From positions 2,604,001 through 2,668,000 of the forward strand of contig NZ_CP059851.1 in NCBI RefSeq assembly GCF_014117445.1: a stretch of 64,000 nt of DNA. Reading direction: 5' to 3'. The translations under genes and the position numbers were made by a program. This document shows positions 43,065 through 50,991 of this stretch, one piece after another. How positions within the stretch are numbered: the first letter of the stretch is position 1; every line of letters starts with the position of its first letter. The stretch comes from Sandaracinobacteroides saxicola (GTDB taxonomy: Bacteria; Pseudomonadota; Alphaproteobacteria; Sphingomonadales; Sphingomonadaceae). The notes beneath the pieces are model-generated. The model had not been told where the DNA came from and did no database searches. It was given only the letters and a program-made list of their open reading frames with translations.

Positions 43065-43964
43065 ATGGATGATCTCAACCTGCGCTGCGTTGCCCCGGTC
43101 GGCAATCTGTGCGGCGAGGGCGCGACCTGGTGCGCGGCGGAACAGGCGCTTTACTGGACCGATGTCAACCGCTTCCTCGTGCACCGCCTGACCGTCGCGA
43201 CCGGCGCGGTCGAAAGCTGGTTCTTCGATGAACCCTGCGTCGCGCTCTCCCTCACCGACCGCCCCGGCACGCTGCTGCTCGGCATCGGCTCCAGGCTGCT
43301 GCTGTGGCAGCCGTGGGGCGATGTCCGCACGCCCCACGGCTTCGCGCTCGAGCGCTGGCCGGCGGCGCGGCTGAACGAGGGGCGCGCCGGTCCGGGCGGC
43401 GAGTTCTGGATCGGCTCGATGAGCAACAATGTCGGCCCCGACGGCGGGCATGTCGAGCTGGAGGGCGCGCGCGGGCAGCTGTTCCGCCTCATCGACGGCC
43501 AAGCGCCGCGGATGTTCAAGGACGGCATCGTCATTTCCAACACCATGTGTTTCTCGCCCGACCGGCGGCACCTCTATTTCGGCGACACGGTGCCGAACGT
43601 CATCTGGCGCCATGACTATGACGCCGCGACGCGGTCGATCTCCAACGAAACGCCGTTTTTCGCCGGCTTCGACCGCGGCCGGCCCGATGGCTCGGCCATC
43701 GATGCCGAGGGCTGTCTGTGGAACACCCGCTTCGGCGGCAAGTGCCTGGTGCGCGTCGCGCCCGACGGTTCGATCGACCGCATCGTCGAACTGCCGGTCA
43801 GCAACCCCACCACCTGCGCCTTCGGCGGCCCCGACCTGCGGACGCTCTACATCACCAGCGCGTCCGTCTATCTCGACGGGCATGAGCGGCTGGCGGGATC
43901 GCTGTTCGCCTTGGACGCGCCGGCGCCGGGGCTGCCCGAAAACCGCTACCGGCTGGCGGGATAG
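43065..43964 (+). CDS. SMP-30/gluconolactonase family protein
   Basis: A 299-residue six-bladed beta-propeller. The metal ligands of the family are visible: Glu in NLCGEGATW, Asn in SNTMCFSPD-type strand and Asp in GRPDGSAIDAEGCLW. It hydrolyses sugar lactones or a similar cyclic ester. AGGAGA precedes ATG 43065. It is a single gene; a copy of the structured repeat lies 43 bp after its stop, in the opposite orientation. Confidence 0.9.
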   Translation: MDDLNLRCVAPVGNLCGEGATWCAAEQALYWTDVNRFLVHRLTVATGAVESWFFDEPCVALSLTDRPGTLLLGIGSRLLLWQPWGDVRTPHGFALERWPAARLNEGRAGPGGEFWIGSMSNNVGPDGGHVELEGARGQLFRLIDGQAPRMFKDGIVISNTMCFSPDRRHLYFGDTVPNVIWRHDYDAATRSISNETPFFAGFDRGRPDGSAIDAEGCLWNTRFGGKCLVRVAPDGSIDRIVELPVSNPTTCAFGGPDLRTLYITSASVYLDGHERLAGSLFALDAPAPGLPENRYRLAG

Positions 43965-44006
43965 CGCCCTGGCGGGCGGCAGGCCCCCGGCCATACCGTT
44001 GCCCCT

Positions 44007-44193
44007 GCGCGGCAAAGCCGCGCGAGCGCGGGCCGTGAGCGGAGTGGAAAGAAGGAAGAAGGAAGAACAAAAAAGCGCGGCAAAGCCGCGCTGTCGGACA
44101 CGACGATTGTGCGGGGATCTCCCCCGCACAATCGCGTGCCGGCCAAGCTTGTGCGAGTCTGCAAATAGCTCCGCTATTTGCAGCCGCACTGCG
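44007..44193 (-). repeat. Structured 3' element, copy B (downstream of fasciclin gene)
   Basis: Read on the minus strand from 44193 it shows the same block order as copy A: GCGGCTGCA, an 11-bp perfect stem (44173-44183 with 44159-44169), GCAGACTCGC, AGCTTGGCCGGC, a 13-bp perfect stem (44122-44134 with 44104-44116), GTCCGACAGCGCGGCTTTG with an 8-bp stem (44085-44092/44074-44081) followed by six T, and GCGCGGC/GCCGCGC at 44007-44023. Stems 1 and 2 differ in sequence from copy A yet remain paired. It starts directly after the fasciclin stop codon. Confidence 0.75.
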
Positions 44194-44763
44194 CTAGGGC
44201 ATTAACACCGTGTCAACCACGTGAATCACGCCGTTGGACTGGTTCACATTGGCGATCGTCACCATCGAGGTGCCGCCCTTCGCGTCGGTCAGCATCACCT
44301 TGTTGCCGGCCATCGTCGCGGTCAGCTTGCCACCATTGACCGTGGTCAGCTCGGCCTTGCCGCCGCCCGCTTTGATCGCCTTCATCACGTCGGCCGCGCT
44401 CATCTTGCCGGCCACCACATGATAGGTCAGGATGCCGGTCAGCGTGCCCTTGTTCTCGGGCTTCACCAGCGTTTCCACCGTGCCGGCGGGCAGCTTGGCG
44501 AACGCCGCGTTGGTCGGCGCGAACACCGTGAACGGACCGGGGCCGGACAGCGTGTCCACCAGCCCGGCGGCCTTCACCGCCGCCACCAGCGTCGTGTGAT
44601 CCTTCGAATTGACGGCATTCTCGACGATGTTCTTCGTCGGATACATGGCGGCCCCACCCACCATCACCGTCTTCGCGTCCACCGCGCTCATACCAACCGT
44701 GCTGACACCCGCCAGCATCAGCGCAGCCACGGCACCGCGCAGCATTTTCGCATTCATACGCAT
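44194..44763 (-). CDS. Secreted fasciclin-domain protein
   Basis: A 189-residue protein with a signal peptide (KMLRGAVAALMLAGVS) and a single FAS1 domain, including FTVFAPTNAAFAKLPAGTVETL (H1 motif region) and GVIHVVDTVLMP (H2). FAS1 proteins mediate adhesion or are exported under stress in sphingomonads. The ATG at 44761-44763 follows AAAGGAG. It lies 98 bp behind the anti-sigma gene with its own ECF-like promoter candidate. Confidence 0.92.
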   Translation of the reverse strand: MRMNAKMLRGAVAALMLAGVSTVGMSAVDAKTVMVGGAAMYPTKNIVENAVNSKDHTTLVAAVKAAGLVDTLSGPGPFTVFAPTNAAFAKLPAGTVETLVKPENKGTLTGILTYHVVAGKMSAADVMKAIKAGGGKAELTTVNGGKLTATMAGNKVMLTDAKGGTSMVTIANVNQSNGVIHVVDTVLMP

Positions 44764-44813
44764 GGGAACTCCTTTGATTGTCTCATGGAAAGCCACTGCC
44801 TTCCACATCCCGT

Positions 44814-44842
44814 CTTACGCGCCACACCCTGTCACAGTTTCA
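44814..44842 (-). promoter_or_regulatory. ECF-type promoter candidate for the fasciclin gene
   Basis: On the minus strand TGAAAC and CGTAAG are separated by 17 nt, 50 bp before the ATG. The -35 with an AAC core and -10 with CGT are typical of group-IV sigma promoters, so the ECF factor encoded just upstream is a candidate activator. This rests on motif shape only. Confidence 0.4.
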
Positions 44843-44861
44843 TCGGCGCCAGTGTCGCAGG

Positions 44862-45584
44862 TCAGACGGCGACCAGCTTGCCCGTCGCCACCACCGGCCC
44901 GGTCGGCAGCCCGGTCGGCGATCCGCCCCTGGGCTCCAGGCTCACCGCCAGCACCGCGCCCGCCGCCACCAGCTTCAGCACGGTCGCCGGCACCTTCACC
45001 TGCTGCTGCCCGCCCAGGCTGATCAGCCCCAGCGACCGCGGGCGCCCGTCGGCCGGGATGAGCCACAACTCCGGCTGCCGGCCATCGAGCTTCTCCGTCC
45101 CCACCGGCGCCAGCACCAGCGCCGACCGCGCGGTATCCACCGCCGCCGTCACCAGCGGCGCCTTGCCCTCGCCCGCCAGCGTCGCCGCCATCACCACGCC
45201 ATCGCGCGTCACCAGACGCTCCACCACCTGCGGCGGCCGCGGCACCAGCAGCAGCGCCACCGCCACCGCCGCCACGGCGCTGCTGGCAAAGCTGAGGCCA
45301 CGCCAGAGGCCCAGGCTCTGCCACCACCCGGCCCGCGCCGGCACCACCACGGCCGGGGCCTCCAGCGCCGCCTCGATCCGATCCCACAGCACCGCCGGCG
45401 GCGCCACCGGTGCGATGCCGTCGCCCAGCGGCGCCAGCCGCTCGGCCCAGTCCTCGCACAACGCCCGGAACGCCGGGTCGGACAGCATCCGCGCCTCGAC
45501 CGAACGCATGGCGTCCCGCTCCAGCGCGCCCAGCGCCCAGTCCATCGCCAGCGCCTCGTCGGTCGAGATGGGCTGGTCGCTCAC
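44862..45584 (-). CDS. Anti-sigma factor, RskA-like
   Basis: A 240-residue protein with an N-terminal sigma-binding region (DWALGALERDAMRSVEARMLSDPAF), one membrane helix at about 97-116 (FASSAVAAVAVALLLVP) and a periplasmic C-terminal domain with ELWLIPADGRPRSLG, as in RskA. It should hold the ECF sigma factor at the membrane until a signal triggers release or cleavage. It overlaps the sigma gene by 4 bp. Confidence 0.88.
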   Translation of the reverse strand: MSDQPISTDEALAMDWALGALERDAMRSVEARMLSDPAFRALCEDWAERLAPLGDGIAPVAPPAVLWDRIEAALEAPAVVVPARAGWWQSLGLWRGLSFASSAVAAVAVALLLVPRPPQVVERLVTRDGVVMAATLAGEGKAPLVTAAVDTARSALVLAPVGTEKLDGRQPELWLIPADGRPRSLGLISLGGQQQVKVPATVLKLVAAGAVLAVSLEPRGGSPTGLPTGPVVATGKLVAV

Positions 45585-46123
45585 GCCACCATCTCCCCGC
45601 GCAGCCTGATGAGCGCCCGCCGCACCCAGGTCTTCAGCGTGCCCACGGGGATGCCCTCCCGCTCCGCCAGCGCCTCATAGGTCAGGCCTCCGACATAGGC
45701 CGCGCGGATCACCGCCTGGTGCCGCGGGTCCAGCCCCGCCAGCGCCGCGTGCAGGCGGGTCGCCGCCTCGCTCGCCATCGCGCTGGCCTCGGGCGTGGGC
45801 CGCTCGTCGGCCAGCTCATGTGCCTCCTCCACCGGCACCGCCGCCCGCGTCCCCCGGGCGCGCACCCGGTCGATCGCGCGGTTGCGCGTGATGGTGGTCA
45901 TCCAGGTCATCGGGCTTGCCCGGCCCGCGTCATATTCCGCGGCCTTGCGCCAGATGGTAAGAAACACGTCCTGCAACACATCTTCCGCTTCCTGTCGGTC
46001 GGACAGGATACGCATCGCGACCGCGAACAGCTTCATCGACGAACTGTCATAAACCATGCGCAGCGCCGCGCGGTCTCCCGCGCCGACCCGCTGCAACAGG
46101 CTTGCCAGGTCCACGCCGCTCAC
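45581..46123 (-). CDS. ECF RNA polymerase sigma factor (SigK/ECF19-like)
   Basis: A 180-residue ECF factor. Region 2 shows DRQEAEDVLQDVFLTIWRKA and region 4 LTYEALAEREGIPVGTLKTWVRRALIRLR. The pairing with an RskA-like anti-sigma is the typical SigK arrangement. Its start overlaps the mlaF stop by 4 bp, so it is tied translationally to the lipid-transport genes. Expected targets include its own operon and the fasciclin gene. Confidence 0.93.
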   Translation of the reverse strand: MSGVDLASLLQRVGAGDRAALRMVYDSSSMKLFAVAMRILSDRQEAEDVLQDVFLTIWRKAAEYDAGRASPMTWMTTITRNRAIDRVRARGTRAAVPVEEAHELADERPTPEASAMASEAATRLHAALAGLDPRHQAVIRAAYVGGLTYEALAEREGIPVGTLKTWVRRALIRLRGEMVA

Positions 46124-46887
46124 CCGCCGCCTGCTCCCGCCATCCGGATCGGCCCGTCCGCCCGCCCCTTCACGAACTGGTCTACAAACTCGTTGCCGCT
46201 GTTGTCGAGGGCCTCGACCGGCCCTTCCCAGATGATCCGCCCCTGATGCAGCATCGCCACCCGGTCGGCGATCTTGCGCACGCTCGCCATGTCATGCGTG
46301 ATGGTCAGCGCGGTGACCCCCAGCGCCTTCACCTGGTCGCGGATCAGCGCGTTGATCACATCCGCCATGATCGGGTCCAGCCCCGTCGTCGGCTCGTCGA
46401 AGAAGATGATGTCCGGCCGCGCCGCGATCGCCCGCGCCAGCGCCACCCGTTTCTGCATGCCGCCCGACAGCGCCGCCGGCTTCAGCTCGGCCACCTCCGG
46501 CCCCAGCCCCACCCGCGCCAGATTGTCGATGGCAATCGCACGCAGCTCCTCCGCCCGCACATTCCGCCCGGCCGTCAGCGCGAAGGTGACGTTGCGCCAG
46601 ACGGCCAGGCTGTCGAACAGCGCGCCGCCCTGGAACAGCATGCCGAACCGGGCGCGGGCCGCCGCCAGCGCGCTGCCCTTCAGCCCCACCAGCTCCTGAC
46701 CATCGAGCATGATCGAGCCGGCATCCGGCCACAGCAGCCCCAGGATGCACTTCAGCATCACCGACTTCCCCGTGCCCGAGCCGCCGATCACCACCAGCGA
46801 TTCGCCCTTGCCGACGCTCAGCGTCACCCCGTCGAGGACGCGCTTCGGCCCGAACGCCTTTGCCACATCGCGCAAGCTCAGCGTCAT
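46120..46887 (-). CDS. mlaF: Phospholipid ABC transporter ATPase
   Basis: A 255-residue ABC ATPase: Walker A GGSGTGKS, signature LSGGMQKRVALARAI, Walker B IIFFDEPTTGLDP, then the D-loop and switch His. With MlaE it moves phospholipids between outer and inner membrane for outer-membrane asymmetry. MlaD-type substrate-binding and MlaC/B partners are not adjacent here. It overlaps mlaE and the sigma gene by 4 bp each. Confidence 0.9.
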   Translation of the reverse strand: MTLSLRDVAKAFGPKRVLDGVTLSVGKGESLVVIGGSGTGKSVMLKCILGLLWPDAGSIMLDGQELVGLKGSALAAARARFGMLFQGGALFDSLAVWRNVTFALTAGRNVRAEELRAIAIDNLARVGLGPEVAELKPAALSGGMQKRVALARAIAARPDIIFFDEPTTGLDPIMADVINALIRDQVKALGVTALTITHDMASVRKIADRVAMLHQGRIIWEGPVEALDNSGNEFVDQFVKGRADGPIRMAGAGGG

Positions 46888-47669
46888 GTGCCGAACACCA
46901 GGATGGTGATCACCAGGTTGGACAGCAGGATCAGGATGAACGCCGTCACCACCGCATTCGTCACCGCCCGCCCCACGCCCGCCGCGCCGCCGCTGGAAAC
47001 GAACCCATTGTAGCAGCCGGCCAAGGCGATGATGAAGCCGAACACCGCCGCCTTGATCATCGAGGAGACGACATCCTCCGTCTCCAGAAACCGCGACGTG
47101 GTGATCAGATAGGTGGCGCTGTTGAACCCCAGCCGCGTCGTCGCCAGCAGCCAGCCGCCCAGCACGCCGATGATGTTGGCGACCAGCACCAGGAACGGCA
47201 GCATCAGCGTCGCCGCCACCAGCCGCGGCGCGATCAGGTAACGGAACGGATCAGTGCGCAGGGTATAGAGCGCGTCGATCTGCTCGGTCACCCGCATCGT
47301 GCCCAGTTCGGCCGCCATCGCGCTCGACACCCGCCCGGCCACCATCAACCCCGCCAGCACCGGGCCGAGCTCGCGCACGATGGCGATCACCGTCACCGCC
47401 GGCACGGTGGAGGAGGCGTTGAAGCGGCTGCCGCCGACGAGAATCTGCTGCGCCAGCGCGGCGCCGGTGAACAGCGCCGTCAACCCGACCACCGGCAGGC
47501 TGAACCAGCCGATCAGGCCCATCTGCTCAACGAGGCGCGCCGGATAGAAGGGCGGCTGCACCGCCCGCGCCAGCGCCAGGCCGGCAAAGCGCGCCAGCCG
47601 GCCGATCAACGCGAACGCCCCGATGACGAAGCCACCCAGCGAAATCAGGAACGACGCAACAAACTTCAT
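46884..47669 (-). CDS. mlaE: Phospholipid ABC transporter permease
   Basis: A 261-residue MlaE/YrbE permease with five to six helices and conserved parts GWFSLPVVGLTALFTGAALAQQ, RELGPVLAGLMVAGRVSSAMAAELGTMRVTEQIDAL and a C-terminal AVTNAVVTAFILILL. Together with mlaF it forms the inner-membrane core of the system. Its N-terminus (MKFVASFLISLGGF) is longer than average. It overlaps alr by 4 bp. Confidence 0.92.
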   Translation of the reverse strand: MKFVASFLISLGGFVIGAFALIGRLARFAGLALARAVQPPFYPARLVEQMGLIGWFSLPVVGLTALFTGAALAQQILVGGSRFNASSTVPAVTVIAIVRELGPVLAGLMVAGRVSSAMAAELGTMRVTEQIDALYTLRTDPFRYLIAPRLVAATLMLPFLVLVANIIGVLGGWLLATTRLGFNSATYLITTSRFLETEDVVSSMIKAAVFGFIIALAGCYNGFVSSGGAAGVGRAVTNAVVTAFILILLSNLVITILVFGT

Positions 47670-48691
47670 GTCCAGCGCCGCTCATAGCGATGGCCCAACC
47701 CCGTCAGCAACTCATATTGCGATACCGGCCCGTCCGCAGCCAGCGTCGCCAGGTCGAAATCGGCGGTCAGCCAGTCCCCCTCCGCCACCCCGGCGCCGGT
47801 CACGTCCACCGCCGTCATGTCCATGGAAATGCGCCCCACCGTCGGGCACCAGCGGTCGCCCGCGCGCCAGCGCAACCGCGCCGCCACCCCACGCGGCAGG
47901 CCATCGGCATAGCCCACGTTCAAAGTCGCCACCTGGCGGCTGCCCACCGCCACCCAGGTCGCGCCATAGCCGACCGTGTCGCCATCGCGCACCGCCGACA
48001 GCTGGATCACCCGCGCCGACAGTGCCACCACCGGCGCTATACCGCCCACCGCCTCGGCGCGCGGAATGCCGCCATAAAGCCCCAGTCCCGGCCGCACGCC
48101 GTCGAAGGCATAGTCGCGCCCGATGCACACGCCGGCGCTGTTGGCCAGCATGTGCCGCGCGTCCGGCGTCGCCGTCGCCAGCGCGCGGAATGCCTGCAGC
48201 TGCCGCGCCGTCAGCGGGTGCCCCGGCTCGTCGGCGCAGGCAAGGTGGCTGTGCACCGTGTCCACCGCCAGGCCTTCCATGGCCGCCAGGTCGCCCAGCC
48301 CCAGCCGGTTCATGCCGGTCTCCACCATGACATCACACGCCCGCGCCGGAAACGCCGCCCGCCACGCCGCGCACTGCGCGGGCGTGTTCAGCACCGGCCG
48401 CGCCCAGGGCATCGCCGCGGCGTCGGCCGCGTCACACCGCGAAAACCCGTGCAGCACCAGCAGCGTGCAGCCTTCCGGCAGCACCCCCAGCGCTGCCGCC
48501 TCCGCCCAGCTGCTCACCGCGAACGCCCGGGCTCCCGCCGCCGCCAGCCGCGCCACCACGTCGCGCGCGCCCAACCCATAGCCATCGGCCTTCACCGCCG
48601 CCGTCACCGGCACGCCCGCGGCTTCTGCAAACCATCGGTAATTCGCCACCAGCGCATCGGTTGACAGCGTCAGGCGGAGCGCGGCGGGCAT
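47666..48691 (-). CDS. alr: Alanine racemase
   Basis: A 341-residue PLP enzyme. Lys34 in AAVKADGYGLG forms the Schiff base; GYGATW near residue 255 carries the catalytic Tyr, and the C-terminal SMDMTAVDVT and QYELLTGL fit the family. It makes D-Ala for the cell wall. The chosen start is 48689-48691; an in-frame longer version exists but has no ribosome site. It heads a run of five overlapping or closely packed genes (alr, mlaE, mlaF, sigma, anti-sigma). Confidence 0.94.
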   Translation of the reverse strand: MPAALRLTLSTDALVANYRWFAEAAGVPVTAAVKADGYGLGARDVVARLAAAGARAFAVSSWAEAAALGVLPEGCTLLVLHGFSRCDAADAAAMPWARPVLNTPAQCAAWRAAFPARACDVMVETGMNRLGLGDLAAMEGLAVDTVHSHLACADEPGHPLTARQLQAFRALATATPDARHMLANSAGVCIGRDYAFDGVRPGLGLYGGIPRAEAVGGIAPVVALSARVIQLSAVRDGDTVGYGATWVAVGSRQVATLNVGYADGLPRGVAARLRWRAGDRWCPTVGRISMDMTAVDVTGAGVAEGDWLTADFDLATLAADGPVSQYELLTGLGHRYERRWT

Positions 48692-48741
48692 GCCACGACC
48701 GATAGCGGCCCACCCGGGCAGCTGTCGAGGCGCAACCGGCC

Positions 48742-48770
48742 TTGACGACATACCAACCGGTCGGTATGCT
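48742..48770 (+). promoter_or_regulatory. Promoter with embedded TetR-type operator for the VOC operon
   Basis: TTGACG (48742-48747) and TATGCT (48765-48770) are 17 bp apart, a good sigma-70 promoter. The spacer holds CATACCAACCGGTCGGTATG (48749-48768), an imperfect-centre palindrome of the AcrR/TetR type (ATACCnACCGGTnGGTAT). A bound repressor would block the promoter. 48771-48955 is a leader with no clear gene; one frame reads KDGLTLSKAAND, which resembles the loop after a TetR helix-turn-helix, so a decayed regulator is possible. Confidence 0.6.
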
Positions 48771-48958
48771 TTACTCATGTCGAGTCGCACTGCCCTCACC
48801 CCCTGTCGCGCCCGCCCCGCTCGCCGCACCCGTGCAGGCGGTGTTGCAAGGACGGCCTCACCCTGTCGAAGGCCGCCAACGATCCGTCGCCCGCGCACGG
48901 CGGCATCGGGCACCTGAAACGCATTCTCCCGTTGTTGCCCACACGAAAGGACCGAATG

Positions 48959-49423
48959 ATGGACACCCCCTTCCGCCTGCCCCCCATCGTCCCCCACCTT
49001 GTCGTCAACCGTGGCGGCGACGCCATCGATTTCTACGCCCGCGCGCTCGGCGCCGAGCTCATGTCGCGCCTGGACAATGGGGAAGGGCTGGTGATGAACG
49101 CCGGGCTGACGATCAACGGCGCCGCCGTCATGCTCAACGACCATTTCCCCGGCATGTCCCCACCGCCGCCGCAACCGGGGCACTCGGCCGTCACCATCCA
49201 TCTTACCGTCGACAACGCCGACCGCTGGTTCGACCGTGCCGTCGCCGCGGGCGCCACCCCGGCCATGCCGCCCGCCGACATGTTCTGGGGCGACCGCTAT
49301 GCCGTGGTGCACGACCCCTTCGGCCACAGCTGGGCCTTCGCGCACAATTTGCACGGCCACCAGCTCGGCCATGACGAGATCAACAGCAATTTCGCCGCAT
49401 TCAAGGAAGGAGCAATGCAATGA
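48959..49423 (+). CDS. VOC-family protein (glyoxalase/bleomycin-resistance fold, PhnB-like)
   Basis: A 154-residue VOC protein. The two betaalphabetabetabeta units are seen as VPHLVVNRGGDAIDFYARALGAE and VTIHLTVDNADRWFDRAVAAG, followed by FGDR-like WGDRYAVVHDPFGHSWAF. PhnB-type members often lack full metal ligation, and substrates are unknown. The ATG at 48959 follows AAAGGA; ATG 48956 is equally possible. It is the first gene of a three-gene operon behind a TetR-type promoter. Confidence 0.88.
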   Translation: MDTPFRLPPIVPHLVVNRGGDAIDFYARALGAELMSRLDNGEGLVMNAGLTINGAAVMLNDHFPGMSPPPPQPGHSAVTIHLTVDNADRWFDRAVAAGATPAMPPADMFWGDRYAVVHDPFGHSWAFAHNLHGHQLGHDEINSNFAAFKEGAMQ

Positions 49424-49779
49424 GCTACATCGACGGTTTCGTGATCCCCGTCCCCGCCGCGCAGGAGGATGCCTACCGCCGGCTCGCCGCCATGATGGCC
49501 TCCATCCTGGTCGAACATGGCGCGCTGCACGTCGTCGAAACCTGGGAAGACGACATCAAGGACGGCACCCACACCGACTTCCGCACCGCGGTCAAGGCGG
49601 AGGCGGGCGAAAAGATCGTCTTTTCCTGGATCGTCTGGCCCTCCCGCGAGGTCCGCGATGCCGGCAACGCCAAGTTCATGGCCGACCCGCGCATCACCGG
49701 CGACGAAAACCCCATGCCGTTCGATGGCAAACGCCTGATCATGGGTGGCTTTCGCACCATCGTCGAGGAACGGGCATGA
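49420..49779 (+). CDS. DUF1428 family protein
   Basis: A 119-residue protein that opens MSYIDGFVIPVPAAQEDAYRR and continues HGALHVVETWEDDI and IVWPSREVRDAGNAKFM, matching the small DUF1428 (RNA-signal-recognition-particle-like) family of dimeric alpha+beta barrels. No activity is known. Overlaps of 4 bp with both neighbours place it firmly in the VOC operon. Confidence 0.9.
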   Translation: MSYIDGFVIPVPAAQEDAYRRLAAMMASILVEHGALHVVETWEDDIKDGTHTDFRTAVKAEAGEKIVFSWIVWPSREVRDAGNAKFMADPRITGDENPMPFDGKRLIMGGFRTIVEERA

Positions 49780-50249
49780 CCGCACTCACCCGCATCGCCC
49801 CCTGCCTCTGGTATGACGGCGCCGCGCGCGAAGCCGCCGACTTCTACGTCTCGCTGTTTCCGGAGTCATCGGTGGACGCCGTGCTGCCGGGGCAGGACGG
49901 CAAGCCACTGTTCGTCAGCTTCACCCTCGCCGGGCAGCGCATGCAGGCGCTGAACGGCGGTCCCGGCTTCCCGCACAGCAACGCCATGTCGCTCTCGGTC
50001 GCCTGCGACACCCAGGCCGAGATCGACCGGCTCTGGACGGCGCTCGGCGCCGACGGCGGCAAGGAGCTGGAGTGCGGCTGGGTCACCGACCGCTGGGGGG
50101 TCCCCTGGCAGATCGTGCCGAGCTTCCTCGAAGCGCGCATCTCCACCGGCACGCCCGAACAGGTCGGCCGCATGATGGTGGCGGTCTGGAGCATGAAGAA
50201 ACTCGACCTCGCCGCCATGCAGGCGGCATTCGATGGCGAAGGTTCCTAA
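49776..50249 (+). CDS. VOC-family protein (3-demethylubiquinone methyltransferase-like fold)
   Basis: A 157-residue VOC protein with RIAPCLWYDGAAREAADFYVSLFPES at the N-terminus and GWVTDRWGVPWQIVPSFL near the C-terminus, typical of the PhnB/UbiG-like subgroup named after a mistaken methyltransferase assignment. Its function is unknown. It overlaps DUF1428 by 4 bp and, at its 3' end, the convergent glyoxalase gene by 4 bp. Confidence 0.9.
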   Translation: MTALTRIAPCLWYDGAAREAADFYVSLFPESSVDAVLPGQDGKPLFVSFTLAGQRMQALNGGPGFPHSNAMSLSVACDTQAEIDRLWTALGADGGKELECGWVTDRWGVPWQIVPSFLEARISTGTPEQVGRMMVAVWSMKKLDLAAMQAAFDGEGS

Positions 50250-50833
50250 TCCCTCAGGATCTGGTTGATCTCGATCGCCGTGCCGTCCGGATCGAAGATG
50301 TTGCAGCCCATCACCCGGATCGGCGGCGCGCCGTTGCGCCCCTCATAGACCTGCAACCGCGCCTCCCCGGTGAAGCTCACGCCCGGCACCGTGGCGGCCA
50401 TGGCGCAGCGCTTCTTCGCGTCGTCCACATTCAGGATCAGCACATGCCCGCCCGGTCCCAGCCGGCGGGGATAGGGCTGGTCGCTGCCCGGCAACGGCGG
50501 ATCGGTATATTGCATCAGCCCGATCCAGCCGATGAAGGGATCATTGCCATTCAACAGCACCAGCCGCGTCTTGTTGCCCGGCACGCCGGCCGGCAGCGCC
50601 ACGCCGCTGACGCTGATCTTCGCGTCATAATTCACCTGCAGGCCGAACACGTCGCGGTACAGCTTCAGGCTGTTGTCGATATCGCGCACCAGGATGGTCA
50701 GCCGGCGGACGTCGGTCGGAATGCGTTCCTTCGGCGCTTCCACCCCCGCTGCCTTCACGCCGGTCGCCGTCTTCGCCGGCTCCGCCGCCTGCGCGCCGCC
50801 GGCCAGCAGCGCGGCCATCAACAATGCCCTCAT
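50246..50833 (-). CDS. Exported VOC/glyoxalase-like protein
   Basis: A 195-residue protein with a signal peptide (MRALLMAALLAGGAQAAEP) and a VOC domain: RRLTILVRDIDNSLKLYRDVFGLQV, GHVLILNVDDAKKRC and FDPDGTAIEINQI. Glu in EINQ is the usual last metal ligand. Periplasmic location is uncommon for this fold. GGGGAGGGTGGC precedes ATG 50833. A 146-bp inverted-repeat element sits in its upstream region. Confidence 0.85.
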   Translation of the reverse strand: MRALLMAALLAGGAQAAEPAKTATGVKAAGVEAPKERIPTDVRRLTILVRDIDNSLKLYRDVFGLQVNYDAKISVSGVALPAGVPGNKTRLVLLNGNDPFIGWIGLMQYTDPPLPGSDQPYPRRLGPGGHVLILNVDDAKKRCAMAATVPGVSFTGEARLQVYEGRNGAPPIRVMGCNIFDPDGTAIEINQILRD

Positions 50834-50845
50834 GCCACCCTCCCC

Positions 50846-50991
50846 AGAAATTGTTCGATAAATCGCCCATGCCGACGGCGAAAACGTTGATTTTCGAGCA
50901 CCGGAGCGCAGCGTGCTTATCGCACGTGAGCACCGGAGCGCAAAAAATCGGCGTTTGCAGCCCGGCATGGGCGATTTATCAAACAATTTCT
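50846..50991. mobile_element. MITE/BIME-like 146-bp inverted-repeat element
   Basis: Terminal inverted repeats of 29 bp (50846-50874 and 50963-50991) differ at a single base. The inverted symmetry continues imperfectly inwards (about another 20 nt). The centre contains the 15-mer GAGCACCGGAGCGCA twice, in direct orientation (50896-50910, 50928-50942), flanking a GCGTGC/CGCACG hairpin. No transposase lies nearby. It fits exactly between the SixA stop codon and the ribosome site of the glyoxalase gene; no target duplication was found. Confidence 0.75.
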
